Shown one piece after another: positions 1 through 6,106 of a stretch of DNA of 12,368 nt (position 1 is the first letter of the stretch; each line of letters starts with the position of its first letter). A program made the translations under genes and the position numbers. The stretch is from Fidelibacterota bacterium (GTDB lineage Bacteria > Fidelibacterota > UBA2242): NCBI GenBank assembly GCA_016936335.1, contig JAFGXZ010000301.1, forward strand, positions 1 through 12,368. Reading direction: 5' to 3'. The notes beneath the pieces are model-generated. The model made no database searches, was not told the origin of the DNA, and worked only from the letters and a program-made list of their open reading frames with translations.

Positions 1-245
1 AATTGTAATTAACCAGCGAGCTACTCCCGATAAATCGGGACTCCACCCCGCGATCAATTTTCAATTACAATCGCACATTGGTTAACGCCTGCAAATTGTA
101 ATTAACCAGCGAGCTACTCCCGATAAATCGGGACTCCACCCCGCGATCAATTTTCAATTATAATCACACATTGGTTAATGCCCGCCAATTGTAAATACCC
201 AGCGAGCTACTCCCGATATATCGGGACTCCACCCTGCGATCAATA
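1..245. repeat. 93-bp tandem repeat, about 2.6 copies, with palindromic core
   Basis: Copy 1 is 1-93, copy 2 is 94-186 and a partial, diverged copy 3 is 187 to about 245. Copies 1 and 2 are identical over roughly their first 66 bases and differ at only a few positions after that. The core of each copy is an inverted repeat: TCCCGAT-AA-ATCGGGA in copies 1 and 2 and a perfect 16-bp palindrome, TCCCGATATATCGGGA, in copy 3. Further arms are nested around it: AATTGTAATT at the start of the unit faces AATTACAAT near 62-70, and TTAACCA (9-15) faces TGGTTAA (78-84). Copy 3 keeps the core but loses the outer arms after about 245. The array lies downstream of yjbQ. It could be a REP-like or MITE-like element that duplicated in tandem. 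No coding sequence is visible in it. Confidence 0.9.
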
Positions 246-327
246 AATAAAATTATCATTTGTAAATAGCGGTCGTAATATGCGTATTATTTTCATCAAA
301 TTCAAGTGCCATTTTCAATCCGATCAA
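246..327. other. Spacer between repeat array and yjbQ stop
   Basis: Together with the array at 1-245 this makes about 327 bases without a recognisable gene. The spacer is A/T-rich. It holds only an 18-codon reading frame on the minus strand (312-256) that begins with ATG shortly after the yjbQ stop and in the same frame. It has no convincing ribosome binding site and no family I recognise. I see no clear terminator for yjbQ here, although the palindromes of the array lie just beyond and could serve as one. Confidence 0.5.
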
Positions 328-744
328 TTATTCACCGATTACTTTTATCAGATAGCGTTTGGGACGTTTGCCGTCAAATTCACCATAAAATATCTGCTCC
401 CAGGGTCCAAAATCCAGTTTACCATTGGTAATGGCGATAACAACTTCCCGCCCCATGATTTGTCTTTTTAGATGGGCATCGGCATTGTCCTCAAAACCGT
501 TGTGATGGTAGCGGGAATGCGGTTTTTCCGGCGCCAGCTGCTCCAGCCAGGTTTCATAATCCTGATGCAGACCGGACTCATCATCATTGATAAAAACACT
601 CGCTGTAATATGCATCGCATTCACAAGGCAAAGCCCTTCCTGAACACCACTTTCTTTGACGACTTTCTCGACTTCCGGTGTAATATTAATAAACATCCGC
701 CGTTTTGGAACATTAAGTGTAATATGTTTGGTTAATGACTTCAT
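328..744 (-). CDS. yjbQ: YjbQ / UPF0047 family protein (secondary thiamine-phosphate synthase enzyme family)
   Basis: The product has 138 residues, the usual length of this small, single-domain cytoplasmic family. Family signatures are visible: H45-x-T47 followed by the IND-x-E stretch at 52-56, the D86-N87...HLK (91-93) segment, and a C-terminal W115...E122-x-D124-G125-x-R127 block. Homologues are annotated as having thiamine-phosphate synthase activity in a secondary role. The physiological function is poorly settled, so the name should be read as a family label. The ATG at 744 is preceded by AAAGGAAG at good spacing. The gene lies in the same direction as the large operon upstream but after a hairpin terminator (817-776), so it is probably a separate or only weakly co-transcribed unit. 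Family assignment is firm; in vivo role is not. Confidence 0.9.
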   Translation of the reverse strand: MKSLTKHITLNVPKRRMFINITPEVEKVVKESGVQEGLCLVNAMHITASVFINDDESGLHQDYETWLEQLAPEKPHSRYHHNGFEDNADAHLKRQIMGREVVIAITNGKLDFGPWEQIFYGEFDGKRPKRYLIKVIGE

Positions 745-775
745 TGTCTTCCTTTCATATTAAAATTCAATATGT

Positions 776-817
776 AAAAAGTTAAAATAGCCCCGCAATA
801 AATACGAGGCTATTTTA
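776..817 (-). terminator. Rho-independent terminator after the malic enzyme gene
   Basis: On the minus strand a perfect 10-bp stem (TAAAATAGCC at 783-792 pairing with GGCTATTTTA at 808-817) encloses a 15-base loop that can add two more pairs after a mismatch. It is followed by TTTTAACTTTTT, a broken T-run. It begins about 21 bases after the malic enzyme stop codon, so it is the natural end of the hydrogenase-Hdr-fumarate reductase-malic enzyme transcript. The A-run on the opposite side makes bidirectional action possible, but no plus-strand gene lies there. Confidence 0.7.
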
Positions 818-838
818 GGATTGACATTGATTTTCAGA

Positions 839-2293
839 TTAACTGACTTGCTTAATCGCCCATTTCAACGCATCTTGCAGGATGGCGTTTGGTGGTTCAT
901 TGATATACCCTTCATCAACAAGCGTTTTTGCCATAGTTCTTGAATATTCAATATCCTTTTTCGCCCATTCAAAGGCTTCATCACGAGTGATAATATTCCT
1001 GGCTACACCGTCCTTGATAGCCTGCAATGCGACATCGGCAGATTCCGTTGGAAATACTGTTGCTTCATCCATTGTTGGTACAATATTTTCCGGATCAATG
1101 CCCCGGGCTTCGGCATAATCGGCCAGTGAATTTGCGGCGGCTATAGCCATCTCATCGGTAACTTTTCTGGCTCTGACCATCAAGGCACCTTTCAGAATCC
1201 CGGGAAATCCCAGCGAATTGTTTACCTGGTTCGGAAAATCACCTCGTCCGGTGGCAACGATGAACGCACCGGCCTCTTTTGCCGCGTAGGGATAGATTTC
1301 CGGAACCGGATTGGCACATACAAATACAATCGATTTTTCAGCCATCGTACTGATCCATTCCGGTTTCACAGTATCCGGACCCGGTTTGGACAGGGCAATC
1401 AGGACATCGGCACCCTTGCAGGCTTCAGCAAAGTTATTGACATATCCCGGATTGGTGGCTTCACACAATTCCCATTTGCGATAGAAACGTGGATCGGATT
1501 TGATATCTTCACGACCAGAATGCAGGCCCCCTTTTGAATCAACAAGAATCATCTTTTTCGGATCACCACCGGCAGCAATGATAATACGGGCAATCGTTGT
1601 ATTTGAAGCCCCGGCGCCAAGCATGGCGATTTTTACATCACCGATCTTCTTATTTGCCAATTTCAAAGCATTAATCAAACCTGCCAGAGTCACACAAGCT
1701 GTTCCCTGGGCATCATCGTGCCAAACCGGGATATCGCACTCTTCGCGTAAGGTGTCGAGCACTTTATAACAATTCGGCTGGGATATATCTTCAAGGTTGA
1801 TAGCCCCAAAGCTGTGCTGGCACATTTTTACGAAATCAATGATTTTATCGGGATCATTTTTCCCATTTTTATCCCGACTGTCGACACACAATGCGGTTGC
1901 ATCCACACCACCGAGATACTTCATTAAAAATGCTTTCCCTTCCATCACACCGAGACCACCGGGCGGGGTAACATCACCATCACCAAGAACTCGGGTGGAA
2001 TCACTCACAACGCCCACAAGGTTTCCCCTGTTAGATAGTTCAAAAGAGGCATCGTTATTATCCCGGATTGTTGTGGATATTTTCGATACACCGGGTGTGT
2101 ACCAAACATTGAACCAATTGAAACCAAAAACTCCGGCTTTCGGTGCCGTTTGAATTTTCCCGCCGTAGAATCGATGGGCATCCTCGGCCAGTTTTTTCAG
2201 GAATAAGGTTTTCCCTTTGGCAATTTGCTCCTGACTGAAGTTTTCCGGAAAAACATCATTCAGATTTTTCAGATCCAGATTAATTTCTTGCAT
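839..2293 (-). CDS. Malic enzyme (malate dehydrogenase, oxaloacetate-decarboxylating)
   Basis: Oxidatively decarboxylates malate to pyruvate and CO2 with NAD or NADP; the cofactor cannot be fixed from sequence. The 484 residues show the two-domain family layout. In the N-terminal malic domain are YTPGV (65-69, catalytic Tyr), VMEGK (116-120, catalytic Lys) and the metal-ligand segments LEDI (167-170) and HDD (192-194). The C-terminal nucleotide-binding domain has GAGAS (226-230), ANPVPE (327-332) and the family block GRGDFPNQ...FPGI (349-366). Deviations are HDDAQGTA where HDDQHGTA is usual and SNTT after the glycine-rich loop. The length is longer than the roughly 390-430 residues of short bacterial forms. 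An AGGAGG site precedes the ATG. It lies 41 bases after the fumarate reductase-like flavoprotein stop, so it is probably the last gene of that operon, and a terminator follows. Confidence 0.95.
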   Translation of the reverse strand: MQEINLDLKNLNDVFPENFSQEQIAKGKTLFLKKLAEDAHRFYGGKIQTAPKAGVFGFNWFNVWYTPGVSKISTTIRDNNDASFELSNRGNLVGVVSDSTRVLGDGDVTPPGGLGVMEGKAFLMKYLGGVDATALCVDSRDKNGKNDPDKIIDFVKMCQHSFGAINLEDISQPNCYKVLDTLREECDIPVWHDDAQGTACVTLAGLINALKLANKKIGDVKIAMLGAGASNTTIARIIIAAGGDPKKMILVDSKGGLHSGREDIKSDPRFYRKWELCEATNPGYVNNFAEACKGADVLIALSKPGPDTVKPEWISTMAEKSIVFVCANPVPEIYPYAAKEAGAFIVATGRGDFPNQVNNSLGFPGILKGALMVRARKVTDEMAIAAANSLADYAEARGIDPENIVPTMDEATVFPTESADVALQAIKDGVARNIITRDEAFEWAKKDIEYSRTMAKTLVDEGYINEPPNAILQDALKWAIKQVS

Positions 2294-2334
2294 TGATTTT
2301 CCTCCTGCTTACTGCTTATTTTTCTTTAAATTTA

Positions 2335-4008
2335 TTATATCAGCGTTCCAAAATACTCCGTGGTTTTCTGCTTGAATTTCACATGGTCCGGAATATAATC
2401 GGGAAGCACGATCGGTGCGATTTTCTTGCGCGGAATATCCAGTTTGGCAACCTCGTTTTCAAAATCATAGACATATTGCATGTTCATCTTTCCAAATTGT
2501 ACCCCTTTTTTAGCCCGCTCAGAAGCCCAGAAGCCACTTCGGCGGCCAAATACAATCAGATCCAGCTGGGAATTCCCCATCAGTCGGTTACGCCCATGAA
2601 TGCCGCCAATTGCCTCTCCGGCGACATAAAGGCCGGGTATTTTGGTTTCACCTTTATCATCAACTTCGACCCCACCGTTCTGATAATGTAACGTTGGATA
2701 AACCAGCATCGGGTACTTGACGATATCAATATCAAAACGTTTAAATTGTCTCAGCATAGCAGGGAGATTTTTCTGGATTGCTCCCTCGCCATTTATCAGA
2801 TCAATCAAGGGTGAATCCAGCCAAATACCTACTTTACCGGTAGGCGTTTTGACTCCCTTTTTACGCTCAGTACATTCACGAATGAACGCTGCCGCTTCAA
2901 TATCGCGTGGCTCCAGTGGATAGACGAACAGCTCGCCATCATGATTAACCGGCTGAGCGCCCATGGATCGGATTTTTTCAGTACATAAAAATCCCAAAAT
3001 CTGTTCCGGAAATACTGCACCCGTCGGATGATACTGAACCGAGTCCATGAACAGCAAATTGGCGCCGGCCCGGTAAGCAATAACCAAACCATCTGCGGTC
3101 GCACCATAATGATTGGTCGTCTCAAATCCCCGAACATGTAGTCGTCCGAATCCTCCGGTCGCGATAATCACTGAACTGGCTTTAATGACCATATACTGTT
3201 TTGTTTCAAGATGATATCCTATTGCACCGACTGCCTGTCCTTTATCATCGAGGATTAACTCAATAATGGATGTGAATTCCAGGTATTTAATCTTATCTGG
3301 CATGTTATAAACTTCATCCCGCAGAACACGGCAGATCCCGGCGCCGGTATAATCCCGGGTAGAGTGCATCCGTTTACGGCTGGTTCCTCCACCAGCGATT
3401 ACCAGCATCGAACCATCCTGATTCTTATCAAACATTACACCAAGTTCTTCAAGCCATTTTATCGCCACGGGTCCGTCATTGACCAGGGCTTTTACCAGGT
3501 CAGGTTTATTGTCAAAATGCCCGCCGCCCATGACATCAAGATAATGTAAAATTGGCGAATCATCCTTCTGATCGGCAGCCTGGATTCCTCCCTGGGCCAT
3601 CATGGAGTTGGAATCACCAAGCCTTAATTTTGTTGCTAATAATACATTGCTGCCATTGATTCCGGCGGTAATCGCTGCCGCCATTCCCGCTGAGCCGGCG
3701 CCAATGACCAGTACGTCGGTTTCATGATCCGGATTATTAAAATCAAAAATTGCGGGATCGATGCGGGAGTATGACTCCAGTAAATCAGCAACTTCCGTCG
3801 TCAATAATTCACCTTTATTGACACCCACACGGATCTTACGGCGTGCATCTTTTTTATAATCGGGATGAAAATTATCCAGCACCGCTTGACGTTCACTTTC
3901 ACTCATGGCCGGGAAAACCTGTTTGCCCAGTTTTTTCGCTAATTCCAGTCGTTTCGGTCGGGTTTTCTCAACCAATTCGATCGATTTCATCATATAGTCA
4001 GGATACAT
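2335..4008 (-). CDS. Soluble fumarate reductase / succinate dehydrogenase-like flavoprotein subunit (TfrA/SdhA-type)
   Basis: Likely catalyses fumarate/succinate interconversion at an FAD site in the cytoplasm. The 557 residues have an N-terminal extension of about 95 residues, then the dinucleotide-binding loop GAGSAG (103-108), MAQGGIQA (137-144), ATGGFGR (283-289), VQYHPTG (324-330), LHYQNGG (440-446) and HGRNRLMGNS (471-480). These match the substrate histidines and arginines of the FrdA/SdhA family. The residue aligned with the histidine that carries covalent FAD in E. coli FrdA/SdhA is Asn134 (SNSMMAQGG against SHTVxAQGG), so FAD is predicted to be non-covalent. Only about 67 residues follow VFGRR, so the usual C-terminal domain is much reduced. 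An AAAGGAG site precedes the ATG. Its iron-sulfur partner is upstream, separated by a four-helix-bundle cassette. Another reductase of this superfamily with a different acceptor cannot be excluded. Confidence 0.9.
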   Translation of the reverse strand: MYPDYMMKSIELVEKTRPKRLELAKKLGKQVFPAMSESERQAVLDNFHPDYKKDARRKIRVGVNKGELLTTEVADLLESYSRIDPAIFDFNNPDHETDVLVIGAGSAGMAAAITAGINGSNVLLATKLRLGDSNSMMAQGGIQAADQKDDSPILHYLDVMGGGHFDNKPDLVKALVNDGPVAIKWLEELGVMFDKNQDGSMLVIAGGGTSRKRMHSTRDYTGAGICRVLRDEVYNMPDKIKYLEFTSIIELILDDKGQAVGAIGYHLETKQYMVIKASSVIIATGGFGRLHVRGFETTNHYGATADGLVIAYRAGANLLFMDSVQYHPTGAVFPEQILGFLCTEKIRSMGAQPVNHDGELFVYPLEPRDIEAAAFIRECTERKKGVKTPTGKVGIWLDSPLIDLINGEGAIQKNLPAMLRQFKRFDIDIVKYPMLVYPTLHYQNGGVEVDDKGETKIPGLYVAGEAIGGIHGRNRLMGNSQLDLIVFGRRSGFWASERAKKGVQFGKMNMQYVYDFENEVAKLDIPRKKIAPIVLPDYIPDHVKFKQKTTEYFGTLI

Positions 4009-4024
4009 AGGGGCTCCTTTTTGA

Positions 4025-4485
4025 GATTTCTAGAACCAAGAGTCAAGAATCAAGAGTCAAGATGACTAATTCAAGACTCATGATTAATACTCAAATTTTG
4101 GTTTTTTAATTTTTTCTCGAATCCAAAAATCATTATCTGAATTTCTTCAAGCTTTTGACTAATTATTTTCGTTTCATTTTCTGAAATAAATTCAAGATCG
4201 TTAGCCAGAATCAGCTGCGTTTCAAGCTCAAATACTGATGAAATGGCGATTTCAAGAAACCTGATAAAAACTTTATCAGAAGATTTACCTGAGCCTTTAG
4301 CAATATTTGAAGGGATAGAAACGGCACATCGTTGCATTTGAGTAACCAAACTAAACCGTTCTGTATCAGGAAAGATTTTTGTTATCTGATATATTTTCTT
4401 AACAAGTTTCCCTGAGTGTTGCCAAATCTGTAATTCTTTATAATTATGCATCGCTTCTTGTCTTGATTCTTGACTCTAGAATCTT
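4025..4485. mobile_element. Four-helix-bundle cassette bounded by 17-bp inverted repeats
   Basis: The arms are AGAGTCAAGAATCAAGA at 4039-4055 and its exact complement at 4461-4477, directly outside a single small gene (4451-4071). Outside the perfect arms GATTTCTAGA (4025-4034) can pair with TCTAGAATC (4475-4483), after an extra 8 or so bases on the left side. TCTAGAA also occurs as a direct copy on both sides (4029-4035 and 4475-4481). The left arm contains the 12-mer CAAGAGTCAAGA twice (4037-4048 and 4051-4062). The segment separates two subunit genes that would normally be adjacent. It contains no transposase, so if mobile it moves by an unknown or trans-supplied route. The mobile-element label is inference; the repeats are directly visible. 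Confidence 0.5.
4071..4451 (-). CDS. Four-helix-bundle protein (23S rRNA intervening-sequence protein family)
   Basis: A 126-residue, almost wholly helical protein of the S23/IVP type. Recognisable features are the N-terminal LQIWQHS-x-KLVKKIY helix (8-21), the FPDTERF loop (27-33) leading to LVTQMQRCAVSIPSNIAKG (35-53), and an RFLEIAISS...ELETQL stretch (64-79). Members were first known from open frames inside 23S rRNA intervening sequences. The molecular function is unknown and no catalytic residues are apparent. GC is 31% over 4081-4440 by direct count, well below the surrounding genes. The ATG has only a poor AAGAAG site. The last codons and stop (GAGTCTTGA) resemble the flanking repeat. 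It interrupts the fumarate reductase-like subunit pair and is bounded by inverted repeats, which suggests an inserted cassette rather than part of the enzyme. Confidence 0.85.
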   Translation of the reverse strand: MHNYKELQIWQHSGKLVKKIYQITKIFPDTERFSLVTQMQRCAVSIPSNIAKGSGKSSDKVFIRFLEIAISSVFELETQLILANDLEFISENETKIISQKLEEIQIMIFGFEKKLKNQNLSINHES

Positions 4486-4489
4486 GTAT

Positions 4490-5176
4490 CTATTTCAGTT
4501 TGATCTCTCTTGAATAGTAACGTTTGGAAAGTTCTTCCCGGGGCATTTCGACAAGTTCATCCAGATCCTTTTCGTATTTTCCATTCTCAATCTCGATAAT
4601 CCGTTCTTCCAGCTCCGGGCTTTTTTTATTCAGGTAGCGTCCATAGAGCCGCTGCGCGAGTGTTGCGGCATTGTACTGGACAATTTCAGCCGGGCAGCGT
4701 AATGCACATAATCCACAGCGGATACAATCAAAAGAAAGGTCAGCCGCTCTTGCAATATCCCCTCTTTTCAGGGCTTGTACGTAATCCATAACTTTGATTT
4801 CCTGCGGGCAGGCTTTGGTACAGGTGTTACAGGCAACACAGCGAAACACCGTCGGAAACAGGACTTTAATCGTATCAATATCCGGAGTTAGCTCCTTAAT
4901 ATCGTAAACTGGTTTTTCAGCGGGAACAAAGGGAATCTGAGCCAGAATCATACCTTCCTTAACGACTGTCTGACATGCCAGGCCGCCCTTTAATTTGTAA
5001 TCGCCTTTTTCACGGTACACGGTGGCGCAGGCGCCACAAAATCCTTCCCGGCAACCAACCCCCCGCTTCATCTGAAAACCGGCATATTCCATTGCCATTA
5101 TAATGGTTGAGCCTTCCGGTACATCATAGGCCTCACCCATAATCAACACTTTAATCATTTTCTGTTCTTCACTCAT
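4490..5176 (-). CDS. Fumarate reductase / succinate dehydrogenase-like iron-sulfur subunit with 2Fe-2S and two 4Fe-4S sites
   Basis: Carries electrons to or from the flavoprotein at 4008-2335. In its 228 residues, 1-90 form a plant-type ferredoxin domain with a 2Fe-2S site (C42-x4-C47-x2-C50...C68). Residues 110-165 carry two complete CxxCxxCxxxCP motifs (C113/116/119/123 and C151/154/157/161), which predict two 4Fe-4S clusters rather than the 4Fe-4S plus 3Fe-4S pair of classical SdhB/FrdB. The charged tail (185-228) has no cysteine. Methanogen thiol:fumarate reductase TfrB has an additional HdrB-like cysteine-rich half; here that part is absent. No membrane anchor gene is nearby, so the enzyme should be soluble. 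AAGGAGG lies 7 bases before the ATG, and the protease gene ends 22 bases upstream. Confidence 0.92.
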   Translation of the reverse strand: MSEEQKMIKVLIMGEAYDVPEGSTIIMAMEYAGFQMKRGVGCREGFCGACATVYREKGDYKLKGGLACQTVVKEGMILAQIPFVPAEKPVYDIKELTPDIDTIKVLFPTVFRCVACNTCTKACPQEIKVMDYVQALKRGDIARAADLSFDCIRCGLCALRCPAEIVQYNAATLAQRLYGRYLNKKSPELEERIIEIENGKYEKDLDELVEMPREELSKRYYSREIKLK

Positions 5177-5198
5177 TCACAAGCCTCCTTCAATTCTA

Positions 5199-5681
5199 CT
5201 ATCCCGAGAACGGTTCAGGGATTTTATTATTGATTATTTCAGTAATAATTTTTTGTATTTTTTTTACAATTTGTTCCTTCTGATTTTCAATCGAATCGGA
5301 AAAGGATTCTTTAAACGTCTGATTATCTTCTATTTCTACTGCTAAAAATTCTATCCGATCCGGCACTAAAAAACCGCACTTTCGTGAATATTCCAGAATG
5401 GAGATAATATCCGTTGAGTGGATACTGAATGGAATATGCCGGGTAAAATCCGCAGATGAAAAGCAATGTACCTCGCCAATATCGATTTTTCCAGTGATAA
5501 TGGAATCGATCAGTATTACCTGTTCGTAATCTATCATATGATCCAACAGTCCAAAACCGGAGTCTGCCGAACAGATAATGTCTGCTTCGTGAATCTCAGA
5601 TTTCAATTGTTCGGCAATATATATCCCGATCCCGTCATCGGTCAGCAATTCATTTCCCAGCCCTAAGATCAGTCGTTTCAT
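5199..5681 (-). CDS. [NiFe]-hydrogenase maturation protease (HycI/HybD family)
   Basis: Removes the C-terminal peptide of the hydrogenase large subunit after nickel insertion. I set the start at the ATG ending at 5681, which gives 160 residues, begins directly with the family motif and overlaps the mvhD stop as ATGA. A longer frame opening at 5777 would add 32 residues that only shadow mvhD. Visible motifs are GLGN (7-10), the DDGIG loop with D16, LIDS with D59 and SIHS with H88. D16, D59 and H88 correspond to the acidic/histidine nickel-sensing positions of HybD (Glu16, Asp62, His93 in E. coli). The tail after about 118 is lysine-rich and helical. The substrate is most likely MvhA from the same operon, which still carries a C-terminal extension. 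Confidence 0.93.
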   Translation of the reverse strand: MKRLILGLGNELLTDDGIGIYIAEQLKSEIHEADIICSADSGFGLLDHMIDYEQVILIDSIITGKIDIGEVHCFSSADFTRHIPFSIHSTDIISILEYSRKCGFLVPDRIEFLAVEIEDNQTFKESFSDSIENQKEQIVKKIQKIITEIINNKIPEPFSG

Positions 5682-6085
5682 AATGTTGTATAGTGAATAT
5701 GCCCCAGTTTGCGAATCTCCTCGGTAAACGCATCCACGACTTCTGCAAATCGTTTTCCTTCCGCGGCTGATATCCATTCCAGCCGAAGACGATTTTCATT
5801 AATATTCAAGTCAGTCATCATCTTTTTAAGCAACTTGACCCGCTTAAGCGTCTGGTAATTTCCACTTTGATAATGACAATCTCCCGGATGACATCCGCCA
5901 ATCAGTACACCGTCAGCGCCATTTTTAAAGGCATCCAGAATATGTTCCGGATCCACCCGGCTGGAACACATGACCCGGATTCCGGTTATATTCGGTTTAT
6001 ATGTCAATCGGGATGTCCCGGCCAGATCCGCCCCGGCTGAAGTGCACCATTTACAGAAAAACGCAACTATTTTTGGTTCAAACAT
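5678..6085 (-). CDS. mvhD: MvhD / FlpD family iron-sulfur subunit linking hydrogenase to HdrA
   Basis: MvhD carries a 2Fe-2S cluster and passes electrons from the hydrogenase MvhAG to HdrA. The 135-residue length is typical of a free-standing MvhD. Cysteines C11, C14, C40, C65 and C70 lie in family motifs: FFCKWC at the start, the ADLAG...R...Y segment (19-29), MCSSRVD (39-45) and GADGVLIGGCHPGDCHY (56-72). An AAAGGA site precedes the ATG. The stop overlaps the start of the maturation protease gene by 4 bases, indicating translational coupling. It would normally adjoin hdrA or the hydrogenase subunits; here a four-helix-bundle cassette separates it from hdrA. It is not fused to HdrA, unlike some bacterial and archaeal versions. 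Confidence 0.95.
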   Translation of the reverse strand: MFEPKIVAFFCKWCTSAGADLAGTSRLTYKPNITGIRVMCSSRVDPEHILDAFKNGADGVLIGGCHPGDCHYQSGNYQTLKRVKLLKKMMTDLNINENRLRLEWISAAEGKRFAEVVDAFTEEIRKLGHIHYTTL

Positions 6086-6106
6086 AGGAATCCTTTGATA
6101 TTTGAT

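Noticed and set aside
1..245. CRISPR array
   Set aside because: The unit repeats head to tail with no unique spacers, is 93 bases long, and has only about 2.6 copies and no cas genes nearby.
745..782. Dedicated promoter for yjbQ
   Set aside because: The gap is A/T-rich and short, with TTTACA-like and TATA-like strings but not at a convincing spacing, so I do not call one.
1797..2153. 118-residue plus-strand frame opposite the malic enzyme gene
   Set aside because: It is a shadow of the conserved malic enzyme frame, with a low-complexity serine/proline-rich translation.
4071..4451. A 23S rRNA gene fragment around the intervening-sequence protein
   Set aside because: Both sides are protein-coding genes with intact motifs and no rRNA-like sequence; only the protein family is shared with rRNA intervening sequences.
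5682..5777. Longer start for the hydrogenase maturation protease, adding 32 residues
   Set aside because: The added residues lie wholly inside mvhD in another frame, have no family similarity, and the ATG at 5681 both starts the GLGN motif correctly and overlaps the mvhD stop as ATGA.
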